This document shows positions 1 to 7,044 of a stretch of DNA of 20,309 nucleotides, piece by piece. The stretch is from positions 1-20,309 of the forward strand of contig CAZFCK010000071.1 in NCBI GenBank assembly GCA_964517355.1, read 5' to 3'. Within the stretch, counting starts at the first letter, position 1; each line of letters opens with the position of its first letter. The notes under the pieces are model-generated. The model was not told the DNA's origin, did no database searches, and saw only the letters and a program-made list of their open reading frames with translations. The stretch comes from CAZFCK01 sp964517355. Its GTDB lineage: Bacteria > Desulfobacterota > Desulfovibrionia > Desulfovibrionales > Desulfovibrionaceae. Position numbers and translations under genes: made by a program.

Positions 1-51
1 AATTGGAAATTGTTTCAGGGGAGAGCCTTGTTTCAAGGCGAAAATGCGCTA
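1..51 (+). repeat. Partial copy of the 105-bp three-hairpin repeat, cut by the left window edge
   Basis: These 51 bases are identical to 8524-8574, the right half of the full repeat at 8470-8574. They start inside the central palindrome (AATTGTTTCAGGGG arm), then carry the small hairpin GCCTTG-TTT-CAAGGC and the terminal GAAAATGCGCTA. The missing left half lies outside the window. The reverse complement of this segment ends the window at 20260-20309. Confidence 0.9.
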
Positions 52-178
52 GAAAGTCATTGCTTTAGGGGCTGTCTAAAATAAATAATGATTATGGAAG
101 ATCGTTCAAAGCAAAGCATAATATACCAAAATGATATATTAAACTACTCAAAATTTGAAAGTTTGGGAAGGGGAGAGC

Positions 179-228
179 GCGAGAGGGGAAACTCTTTTCA
201 AAGGGTTTCCCCTCTCGCATTTTCTTTT
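179..228. terminator. Strong hairpin terminator downstream of TRAP 1
   Basis: A perfect 14-bp stem (179-192 with 205-218, arm GCGAGAGGGGAAAC) is extended through the loop by CTCTTT/AAAGGG pairing, giving close to 20 pairs. The T-rich tail ATTTTCTTTT (219-228) lies on the plus side, so it is a canonical terminator for plus-strand transcription. It is also the only hairpin after the minus-strand dctM and may stop that operon. The 52-178 stretch is AT-rich and holds no recognisable gene. A hairpin of related sequence occurs at 8846-8865. Confidence 0.7.
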
Positions 229-251
229 CGCAACGAATTTAGATACACAGC

Positions 252-1571
252 CTAATTGATCATCTGCCGGGGCAGATAAAACACGAGATCAGGGAACACG
301 CAGAGCAGAACGGCCATAAGCAGCATGATCACGAAAAAAGGAAATGTGGCCTTGAGAATGGTCACGGCGTTGGTCTGGGCGATGTGCTGAATCACAAAGA
401 TGGAGAAGCCGACCGGCGGCGTAATTTGTGAAAGCTCCACCATGATTACGACGAAAATGCCGAACCACAGGGGATCGAATCCGGCATGCACCACGATGGG
501 CAGCACAATGGGCAACGTCATGACCACGATGGAGATGCCGTCCAGAATCATGCCCAAAAAAAGGTACATAAGTCCGAGCACGAAAATCAGCATGTGCGGC
601 GTAAGCCCGAGCGAAGCGATATAAGCGCTAATGGCGCGCGCAATGCCTATGAAACCCACAACCTGGGAAAGAAACGCCGCTCCGGCGATGATGAAGCAGA
701 TCATGGTGCTGGTTTTGACCGAAGCCAGCAACGCGGTCTTGAATGTCTGCCAGTTCAGATTGCGCATAAAGGCCGCCAAAAGCAGAGCGCCGAGAACGCC
801 AATGGCCGCGGCTTCCGTCGGCGTTGTCCAGCCCGCGTAGATGCCTCCGAGCACCATGCCGATCAACAGGAATACGGGGAGCAGATCCTTGAGCGAGGCC
901 AAGCGGTCGCGCCAGGTGTAGGACTCGCGGATCTCCGGCAGGTAGTGCGGATGCAGCAGCGCTTGCAAGGCAATGAATGATGAGTACAGCGAAGCCAGCA
1001 CCAGCCCTGGAATGATGCCGGCGATAAAAAGCTTGCCGATGGAGGTGTCTGAAAGCACTCCGTAAATGATCATGATCAGACTGGGCGGGATGAGAAAACC
1101 CAACGTGCCCGCGCCCGCCAACGATCCGATGGCCAACCGGGGATGGTAGCCGCGGTTTTGCAGCTCATGCAAGGTTATCTTGCCGACCGTGGCCGTGGTG
1201 GCGGCGCTTGAGCCGGAAACCGCGGCGAACAGGGAGCAGGCGACCACATTGATGTGGTACAGACGCCCCGGCACGCGCGTGAGCCATGGAGCGAGACCGT
1301 TGAGCAGCTTGGTGGAAATGGCTGTGCGGAAGAGGATTTCCCCCATGAGCACAAACAGGGGCAAGGCGGTGAGCGCCCAGGAATTGAGCGTATTCCATAT
1401 GGAATTCGCCAATAAATCACCTATCTTGTCATAAACGGACAACACAGGGGGCAAATTCATCTTAAACAGCAGCATGCCGGCAATGCCCGAAGCGAAAAGG
1501 GCGAAGCCGATCCACATGCCCAGCAACAGGAGCGTGAACATCACCGCGAGCAAGGCAACGGCAAGGAGCAA
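252..1571 (-). CDS. dctM: TRAP transporter large permease, DctM family (TRAP 1)
   Basis: This is the large membrane subunit of a tripartite ATP-independent periplasmic transporter, which couples an ion gradient to uptake of an organic acid delivered by the DctP binding protein. The protein is about 440 residues, normal for DctM, and almost wholly hydrophobic, with about a dozen likely membrane spans. Family landmarks include the AAVSGSSAATTATVG segment, GTLGFLIPPS followed by MIIYG, and PPVGF near the C-terminus. It is the last gene of a dctP-dctQ-dctM operon and follows the dctQ stop by 8 nt or less. The start is uncertain. The only usual start codon near the beginning is TTG at 1571, which lacks a Shine-Dalgarno sequence. 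A GGAGG is correctly spaced for an ATT at 1586 or an ATA at 1583 overlapping the dctQ stop. Substrate unknown. Confidence 0.93.
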   Translation of the reverse strand: MLLAVALLAVMFTLLLLGMWIGFALFASGIAGMLLFKMNLPPVLSVYDKIGDLLANSIWNTLNSWALTALPLFVLMGEILFRTAISTKLLNGLAPWLTRVPGRLYHINVVACSLFAAVSGSSAATTATVGKITLHELQNRGYHPRLAIGSLAGAGTLGFLIPPSLIMIIYGVLSDTSIGKLFIAGIIPGLVLASLYSSFIALQALLHPHYLPEIRESYTWRDRLASLKDLLPVFLLIGMVLGGIYAGWTTPTEAAAIGVLGALLLAAFMRNLNWQTFKTALLASVKTSTMICFIIAGAAFLSQVVGFIGIARAISAYIASLGLTPHMLIFVLGLMYLFLGMILDGISIVVMTLPIVLPIVVHAGFDPLWFGIFVVIMVELSQITPPVGFSIFVIQHIAQTNAVTILKATFPFFVIMLLMAVLLCVFPDLVFYLPRQMIN

Positions 1572-1579
1572 AGGATCGC

Positions 1580-2122
1580 TTATAATGGCCGCACCCTCCG
1601 CAGGATATACAAAAGAATCTCCAGGGCCAGCAAGGCGAGCCCCACAGGCACGGCCAGCTGCGGTATCCAGAAAGGCGTTTCGGACATGGTGTCCGCGCGC
1701 ATATCCAGCAACCAGCTTTCACGGGTCATGTCGATGCTGTAGCGCAGAGCGTAGAGGGTGATGCCCAGGCTGAGCACGCCGGCAAGCAGCTCGCAGATGC
1801 GGCGTCCCAAGGGGGAAAGGCGGGGCTGCAGCAGCTCGATACGAATAAAGGCCTCGCTGCGGAATGTTTCGGCGAATCCGAGAAGCACCAGGGCGACCAT
1901 GAAATATCCGCTGTATTCGCTGGCGATTTGCGTGGAGGAATCCCAGCCGGTGCGCACCGTGATTTCAACGAGTATCAGCAGCACGATGCAGAGCATGAAA
2001 AAAGCTGCGCCGTACCCCCCAAAGCGGGATATCAAATGCACCCATCGATAAAAGGGAGAAACCTCCCCGGTCCCTTCACGTGGAGAAACCGGAGAGGTGG
2101 TGTTGCGCGTATGTTCCGACAT
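1580..2122 (-). CDS. dctQ: TRAP transporter small permease, DctQ family (TRAP 1)
   Basis: This is the four-helix small membrane subunit that pairs with DctM in the inner membrane. The 180-residue product has a polar N-terminal tail of about 25 residues and then four hydrophobic segments, with the conserved stretch between helices I and II (EITVRTG...SEYSGYFMVALVLLGFAETFR, here abbreviated) typical of DctQ. The ATG at 2122 is preceded by an ACGAGG-like ribosome site, 14 nt after the dctP stop. Translational coupling with dctM is likely because the dctQ stop overlaps or abuts the dctM start. Confidence 0.92.
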   Translation of the reverse strand: MSEHTRNTTSPVSPREGTGEVSPFYRWVHLISRFGGYGAAFFMLCIVLLILVEITVRTGWDSSTQIASEYSGYFMVALVLLGFAETFRSEAFIRIELLQPRLSPLGRRICELLAGVLSLGITLYALRYSIDMTRESWLLDMRADTMSETPFWIPQLAVPVGLALLALEILLYILRRVRPL

Positions 2123-2136
2123 AAGCCTCGTGCGCC

Positions 2137-3117
2137 CTATTTGCCGAATGCGGCCAAGGCGGCCTTAAAATCGTCGCCCGCATTGGCTTTCATGTCTTCA
2201 CGCATTTCCGTGGCGATTTTTTCGAGCGCCGCCTTGAGTTCGGGCGTCATCTCGGACACGTTCATGCCGTTTTCCTGCAGTATCTTGAGCGAATTGACCA
2301 CGCTGACTTGCGATGCCGCCCATTGGGCTTCTTCGGTTTCAGCCGCGGCCTTGAGCATGGCCTGCTGCTGTTCCGGCGAAAGCGAATTCCAGTAGTCGAG
2401 ATTGATGGTCAGCATGTTCAAGGGGTAGGAATAATTGATTTTTGTAAAATCGGACAATACTTCCCAGAATTTGCCGTCCTTGCCCGAAGTCGCCGAAGTG
2501 AGCACGGAATCGATAAGGCCGGTGGAGAGAGCGGTGTAGACTTCGCCCCACGGCAGGGATTGGGGGCTCGCGCCGCAACGCTGCAGGAAGTCGGCGCCGT
2601 TTTTGTCATAGGTGCGGATTTTCAAACCGCTGATGTCCGCGAGGGTGGACACGGGTTTTTTCGTCACCAGTCCGCTGCGGGGCCATGGCGCGGCGTAGAG
2701 CAGTTTCTGGTTCCACCTTTCGCAGGCCTTTTCGTAGTACGGTTTGGCGGCTTCGTAGAATTTCTTGGCGTCTTCATAGGATTGCACCAGCATGGGCATG
2801 GTGGAAAGACCGAAAACCTCTTCGCTGCCGGAGACAACGCCCATCAGGATGTCGGACATGGGCAAGGTGGCGTCCTTGACAACCTTGAGCAATTCAGGGC
2901 CCTTAAAGCCCAAGCTGCCGCCTGGGTGCACGGTGATCAACACGGTGCCGTCAGTATATTGCTTGACCAAAGCGGCGAATTGTTGCGCGCCTTTCGTATG
3001 AAAGTTGGAATCGGGATAAATGGCGTTGCAATCCATTTTGATTTCCTGGGCCGAGGCGGAAAAAGCAAGCCCGAGCACCAGTCCCATTATGGGCAAAATG
3101 CCAAGCAATCGTTTCAT
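2137..3117 (-). CDS. dctP: TRAP transporter substrate-binding protein, DctP family (TRAP 1)
   Basis: This is the periplasmic binding protein of TRAP 1, 326 residues. A Sec signal peptide is visible (MKRLLG..., hydrophobic core, SASA-Q cleavage near residue 23). The family fold is recognisable from PGGSLGFKGPELLK (about 65-79), GLKIRTY with the conserved substrate-carboxylate arginine at R168, and WGEVYTALSTGLID (190-203). After that point the usual VDGQENP sequence is replaced by IDSVLTSATSG, so the conserved asparagine of classical C4-dicarboxylate binders is not obvious and the ligand may differ. The ATG at 3117 has a GGAGG about 6 nt upstream. It is first in the dctPQM operon. Ligand unknown. 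Confidence 0.93.
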   Translation of the reverse strand: MKRLLGILPIMGLVLGLAFSASAQEIKMDCNAIYPDSNFHTKGAQQFAALVKQYTDGTVLITVHPGGSLGFKGPELLKVVKDATLPMSDILMGVVSGSEEVFGLSTMPMLVQSYEDAKKFYEAAKPYYEKACERWNQKLLYAAPWPRSGLVTKKPVSTLADISGLKIRTYDKNGADFLQRCGASPQSLPWGEVYTALSTGLIDSVLTSATSGKDGKFWEVLSDFTKINYSYPLNMLTINLDYWNSLSPEQQQAMLKAAAETEEAQWAASQVSVVNSLKILQENGMNVSEMTPELKAALEKIATEMREDMKANAGDDFKAALAAFGK

Positions 3118-3420
3118 GAAGCGCCTCCATAAATTGTGTTGTCATGATGGTCGAAGAGATTTTCCGTTCACGATATACGGAATAAGGCGTATGTCTGGAT
3201 CTGACCAACGTAGAAGACGTGGTAACATATCATCCGGATGCAGGAAAAGTAAACAACGCCTGGCGGGCGGGATGGGAATTGAAGTTTACCTTTCTGAAAT
3301 TACATATCTTTTCTCTACACGGGCCTAGCCTGTGCCGGTTGGCGATCTTCCGGCGCAATACCCAAGGAAATCCGGAATTGGGCGGACCATGTCCGCCCGG
3401 CGTATCGCATCGCTGCGCGG
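3118..3420. promoter_or_regulatory. Gene-free upstream region of dctP (TRAP 1)
   Basis: About 300 bp without a credible gene, between the RAM-domain gene and dctP, both minus strand. It should hold the dctP promoter. An inverted repeat TTCCGT...ACGGAA (3162-3167 and 3177-3182) lies about 45 bp before the dctP start and could be an operator or leader hairpin. A perfect 8-bp hairpin (GGGCGGAC-CAT-GTCCGCCC, 3380-3398) just after the RAM gene may end its transcript, although no T-run follows on the minus strand. I could not assign -35/-10 boxes with confidence. Confidence 0.4.
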
Positions 3421-3702
3421 CTATTCCTCGATGCCGATGGAAAACAACCGCTCAAGGTCGTGTTTGGAATAGGCCCTGAAGGCGATGAGCGTTTCAGAGG
3501 ACTTGATGCCTTCCACCGAGAGAAACTCTCTGGTCACGGTATCGGAAATGTCTTCATTGGCGCGCCCCCGAATGATGGCCACTATGTCGAAGCGTCCCCC
3601 AACGGAATATACTTCACTGACATGTTCAATATTCACCAACGCCTGGGCCACATCATTCACCATCTTGGGTTCCACCTGCAGCAGAACAATGGCGTTGACC
3701 AT
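3421..3702 (-). CDS. Stand-alone Lrp/AsnC ligand-binding (RAM) domain protein
   Basis: A 93-residue protein made only of the RAM/ACT-like effector domain of Lrp/AsnC regulators, with no DNA-binding helix-turn-helix. Seen: beta-alpha-beta pattern starting MVNAIVLLQVEPKM, then NIEHVSEVYSVGGRFDIVAII (the ligand-loop region with GxxD), and a second half ending FRAYSKHDLERLF. The frame is open upstream to 3783, but the ATG at 3702 has an AGGAG about 8 nt upstream and gives the usual family length. Known stand-alone family members are thought to bind amino acids and to associate with full-length Lrp proteins; that role here is inference. Its gene points the same way as TRAP 1, 300 bp away, so a link is possible but not shown. 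Confidence 0.85.
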   Translation of the reverse strand: MVNAIVLLQVEPKMVNDVAQALVNIEHVSEVYSVGGRFDIVAIIRGRANEDISDTVTREFLSVEGIKSSETLIAFRAYSKHDLERLFSIGIEE

Positions 3703-3801
3703 GCCGTTCTCCTTTTGCGTTGTAGGTTTGATTTGTAAGCGCATGGTGCTGGAGAGTGTCCATGCGCGTGTTTTGCGAAGCATAGCGAGAGGAAGCCTTG
3801 A

Positions 3802-3830
3802 TTGGCAATTTATTTGTTCCGGCTTAAAGA
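3802..3830 (+). promoter_or_regulatory. Candidate promoter for the TPR-methyltransferase gene
   Basis: TTGGCAATTTATTTGTT at 3802-3818 fits the sigma-54 pattern TGGCA-N6-TTG with correct GG-to-(G/T) spacing but has GT instead of GC at -12. The same TTGGCA also sits 17 nt from TAAAGA (3825-3830), a weak sigma-70 pair. The start codon is about 100 nt downstream. Only a candidate; the two readings compete. Confidence 0.3.
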
Positions 3831-3931
3831 TTTTCCAGGAGAAATCCTATACCGTTCCTTCATGGGAACACTCTCTTCCGTGAAGCGCTTCCCTCTCGCT
3901 CCAATAACCAATGCGCACAAGGAACAACGCC

Positions 3932-5866
3932 ATGAACCACCCCTCCGTGAATCCCATGTCCGGCCGCGTTGCCCAGCTTCACGAGGCAGAGCGGCTCCTT
4001 GCCCGCGGAGACAACGCGGGCGCCGCGTCGCTGCTGCAGACCTTCATGGACCACGACGCCGAGGCGCTCCTCTTACTCGCCAGAGCTCTGCACAATCTCT
4101 CCCGCCACGAGGAAGCCGCCGAGGCCTGCCGCGCGGCCGCCAAAGACCCGGATTTCACAATCTCCGCCCTGGCTCGGCTGGCCATGTCTCAAAGCAATAT
4201 GGGACATCACCGGGAGGCCGTGCAAACCGCCGATCAGGCCTTGGACCTTGACGCCTTATGTGTCGAAGCCTGGAAAAACAAGGCCCAGGCGCTGCTGGCC
4301 CTGGAACAGGTCAATGAAGCCCACCAAGCCGCTACCCAGGCCCTCGAACTCTCACCCGATTATCCGGAGGGACATCTCGTCATGGGCCTGGTGAGAATGA
4401 TGCAAATGCATCTGCCGGACGCTGAGGGACATTTTCGCCGCGCCCTGGAACTCGCGCCCGAACTCCCCGGCGCCTACGCCAAACTCGGCTTTTTCCTGCG
4501 CCGCTGCAACCGCATCCACGAGGCCCTGGAAATGCTTGAACGCGCCGTGGCACTGCGGCCCGAAGACCATGTGAGCCGCGGGAATCTGGCCCTCGCCCTC
4601 ATCGACGCGGGGCGCCGGGACGCGGCCAGGGAGCACTTGCTCACCTGCATCGGACAGGCCCCGGATTCATGCCGGCATCGAGCGAATCTGGCCGCCTTGT
4701 ATCGGCGCATGGGGCGTCTGGAAGACGCCGAGCGACAATGCTCCGAAATCCTCGCCATCGACCCCGCGCACAAACAGACCTTGTTCAATTTGCCCGCCCT
4801 GCTTCTCGACTTGGGAAAACCCCATGAAGCGCACGACGCCGCGCGCGCGGTGACTGAACGCTTCCCGGAGAATCCCACGGGCTTTTACAATCTCGCCGTG
4901 AGCTTATTGCATCTGCGGCGCTTCAGCGAGGCTGAAGGGGCCGCACTGCGCGCCCTGGAATTGGGCATGGACACCCCGGCCCTTTTTCTGTCGCTTGCGC
5001 AGGCCCGGCAATTGCTGGGGCGCTATGAAAACGCGCTCGAAGCCGCCGCAGAGGCCCTGAAGCGAAGACCCGACGCAAAGAGCCACTTCAGCATGGGGAT
5101 GGCCCTTGAAGAGCTTGGATGCTTGCAAGAGGCCGCCGGGCATTTCGAAAAGAGCATTGAATTCGATCCGCAGGACATCCAGGGCGCGGTAATCCATTTA
5201 CGCAGGCTCAAGGCAGGGGCGGAAAGCAGCGAGAGCAACGACGCCTCGCTTTCCACCGGCTATCTGCAACGCTTGTTCGACCAGTACGCCGGCACGTATG
5301 ACGACCACCTGCGCGGCGCGTTGCAGTACAAGGGACCTGAACTTCTCGGCGAGGCGCTCGCCCCTTTTTTGAAAGATGCCCCCGATGCGCGCATCCTTGA
5401 CCTGGGGTGCGGCACCGGGCTCTGCGCTCCGGTGCTGCGCCCCATGGCCCGGGAATTGGTGGGCGTGGACCTTTCGGAAAACATGATGCGCAAAGCCGCC
5501 GCGTGCGGCCTCTATGACAGGCTCGTATGCGCCGAGGCCTGCGCGTTCCTTGAACAGGAAACCCCGGGTTTCCATGGCGTTGCCGCGGGCGACGTACTGG
5601 TGTATCTTGGCGAACTCACTAGGCTTTTCTCCGGCATCGCCCGCATTCTCCTGCAAGGGGGCGTCTTCGCCTTTACCGTGGAAAAACAGGATGCTCAGGG
5701 CTTTTCTCTCGGAGCGAAGGGGCGGTTCCGCTACAGCAAATCCTACCTGGAAACCCAAACGCTGGCCGCCGGGCTCACCCCCTGCATAGTGCGTGAGGCT
5801 TCCATACGCAGCGAGGAAAAGCAGCCTGTGCCCGGCTGGGTGGCTGTGGTCCGTAAAGAAAGATAA
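3932..5866 (+). CDS. TPR-repeat protein with C-terminal SAM-dependent methyltransferase domain
   Basis: A 644-residue soluble protein with two parts. Residues about 10-420 are a run of tetratricopeptide repeats of about 34 residues (recurring patterns such as EAxxxxxxALxLxPxxxxxxxNLA), a protein-interaction scaffold. Residues about 440-640 form a class I methyltransferase: a linker with LFDQYAGTYDDHL, motif I ILDLGCGTG near residue 488, then GVDLSENM with the acidic residue that would bind the SAM ribose. The layout matches the family of predicted methyltransferases with TPR repeats (COG4976). The target is unknown. An ATG at 3911 in the same frame has no ribosome site; the ATG at 3932 follows AAGGAA at 8 nt and is preferred. 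It is divergent from the RAM-domain gene. Confidence 0.88.
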   Translation: MNHPSVNPMSGRVAQLHEAERLLARGDNAGAASLLQTFMDHDAEALLLLARALHNLSRHEEAAEACRAAAKDPDFTISALARLAMSQSNMGHHREAVQTADQALDLDALCVEAWKNKAQALLALEQVNEAHQAATQALELSPDYPEGHLVMGLVRMMQMHLPDAEGHFRRALELAPELPGAYAKLGFFLRRCNRIHEALEMLERAVALRPEDHVSRGNLALALIDAGRRDAAREHLLTCIGQAPDSCRHRANLAALYRRMGRLEDAERQCSEILAIDPAHKQTLFNLPALLLDLGKPHEAHDAARAVTERFPENPTGFYNLAVSLLHLRRFSEAEGAALRALELGMDTPALFLSLAQARQLLGRYENALEAAAEALKRRPDAKSHFSMGMALEELGCLQEAAGHFEKSIEFDPQDIQGAVIHLRRLKAGAESSESNDASLSTGYLQRLFDQYAGTYDDHLRGALQYKGPELLGEALAPFLKDAPDARILDLGCGTGLCAPVLRPMARELVGVDLSENMMRKAAACGLYDRLVCAEACAFLEQETPGFHGVAAGDVLVYLGELTRLFSGIARILLQGGVFAFTVEKQDAQGFSLGAKGRFRYSKSYLETQTLAAGLTPCIVREASIRSEEKQPVPGWVAVVRKER

Positions 5867-5891
5867 CAACCCTCCTTACGCGAAGTGCCCT

Positions 5892-5995
5892 TAGAGCATT
5901 TTCGCCTTTGGATAAGGCCACCCCTGAAACAATGTTCATTGTTTCAGGGAAATGCATAAGGGCATCCATACTATTTCAAAGTTAAGACGCTCTGA
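5892..5995 (-). repeat. Diverged copy of the 105-bp three-hairpin repeat
   Basis: Same orientation as the copy at 20011-20115. It retains the TAGAGCATTTTCGCC end, an AAGGC arm, the central CCCCTGAAACAAT/ATTGTTTCAGGG hairpin (about 5931-5949) and AAATGCATAAG. The remaining third (to CTCTGA at 5995) aligns only loosely with the intact copies. It lies about 25 nt after the TPR-methyltransferase stop, and its central hairpin could act in transcript ending. Confidence 0.8.
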
Positions 5996-6032
5996 GACAT
6001 CCGCGTCCATTGGCGGCATACCGTATCCCCTC

Positions 6033-6061
6033 TTGACAAAACCGCACGCGAAAGATAAATC
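6033..6061 (+). promoter_or_regulatory. Sigma-70 promoter of sahR-ahcY
   Basis: A perfect -35 box TTGACA (6033-6038) is followed after 17 nt by TAAATC (6056-6061) as the -10. Transcription would start near 6068, inside the palindromic operator and about 20 nt before the sahR start codon. Confidence 0.65.
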
Positions 6062-6065
6062 ACTA

Positions 6066-6083
6066 TATCAAGATTTCTTGATA
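6066..6083 (+). promoter_or_regulatory. Palindromic SahR operator
   Basis: An 18-bp perfect inverted repeat, TATCAAGA-TT-TCTTGATA, lies between the -10 box and the start codon. It overlaps the predicted transcription start, a position where a bound repressor would block initiation. Its sequence and place in front of an ArsR-methyltransferase regulator and ahcY fit the SahR operator described for Desulfovibrionales. Binding itself is inferred. Confidence 0.8.
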
Positions 6084-6090
6084 AACTTAT

Positions 6091-7020
6091 ATGGCGAAAA
6101 TCATGTTGCAATGTTTACCCCTGCTCAAGGCGTTAGCCGATGCCACCAGACTGCGTCTGTGCCACGTATTGCTGCACCATGAACTCAATGTGGGTGAATT
6201 GGTTGAAGTTTTCGAGATGGGGCAGTCCAGGATTTCGCGGCATTTGAAAATTCTCAACGACTGCGGCCTGCTGTCGCATCGGCGCGACGGCCTGTGGGTC
6301 TTTTACAGCACCGCCCCCGAAGGGCCTGAGCGCAGGTTGCTGGAGACCGTGGCCTCGCTCATGCGCAACGAAGAGATCTTGGATCAGGACATCAAGCGCG
6401 CGCAGGAAGTATTGGCGGAGCGCAACCTGGCGACACGGCGGTTCTTCGATGCGGTCGCCGGCGATTGGGACAGTCTGCGGAACGATGTCCTGGGCGATTT
6501 TAATTTGCAAGCCGTGCTGGTGGAGAAATTGCCCCAGTGTGATGCCGTTCTGGATTTGGGGTGCGGCGAGGGGGAGTTGCTCATGGCGTTGGAGGGTAAA
6601 GCCGGGTTGCGCATCGGCGTGGACAGCGCCCCAAAGATGATAGAGATGGCCAAAAGGCGTTTGGGCGCCAGAAACGACGCCGTATCCTTACGCATCGGCG
6701 AACTGGAGCATCTGCCCGTACGCGACGGCGAAGCCGATTGCGGCGTCATCAGCATGGCCCTGCATCATCTACCCAACCCCAAGCAAGCCCTGGCCGAGGC
6801 CTACCGCGCCCTGCGCAGTGGAGGACGTCTCTATCTGGCCGAATTGGATAAACACAATGATGAAAGTATGCGCCGCAGCCACCAGGACCGCTGGCTGGGC
6901 TTTGGTGAAGAACAGCTTGTGGCCTGGCTGCGCGAAGCCGGATTTTCACCAGCGCCGCTCCTGCGGCGCGAGGTGAATCGCGGGCTGGCCGTGCTGCTGC
7001 TCGAAGCGCGCAAACCCTAA
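6091..7020 (+). CDS. sahR: SahR-type regulator: ArsR helix-turn-helix fused to a methyltransferase-like domain
   Basis: A 309-residue DNA-binding regulator. Residues 5-75 are an ArsR winged helix-turn-helix (LKALADATRLRLCHVL, recognition helix around GQSRISRHLKILNDCGL, 44-60, then the wing). Residues about 105-309 are a class I methyltransferase-like domain with motif I VLDLGCGEGELL (153-164), GVDSAPKMIEMA and ALHHLPNP. In the SahR family this domain senses S-adenosylhomocysteine, and SAH releases the repressor from DNA. Family assignment rests on domain order, the adjacent ahcY and the palindromic operator at 6066-6083. It should repress its own operon and lift that when SAH accumulates. The start at 6091 lacks a clear ribosome site; an in-frame ATG at 6103 is an alternative. 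The ahcY start is 24 nt downstream. Confidence 0.88.
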   Translation: MAKIMLQCLPLLKALADATRLRLCHVLLHHELNVGELVEVFEMGQSRISRHLKILNDCGLLSHRRDGLWVFYSTAPEGPERRLLETVASLMRNEEILDQDIKRAQEVLAERNLATRRFFDAVAGDWDSLRNDVLGDFNLQAVLVEKLPQCDAVLDLGCGEGELLMALEGKAGLRIGVDSAPKMIEMAKRRLGARNDAVSLRIGELEHLPVRDGEADCGVISMALHHLPNPKQALAEAYRALRSGGRLYLAELDKHNDESMRRSHQDRWLGFGEEQLVAWLREAGFSPAPLLRREVNRGLAVLLLEARKP

Positions 7021-7044
7021 CGTATCTTCATGAAGGAGCACTAC

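Noticed and set aside
68..90. GGGGCTGTCTAAAATAA resembling an insertion-sequence end
   Set aside because: Similar ends occur in some IS families, but no partner end, transposase remnant or target duplication was found in the window.
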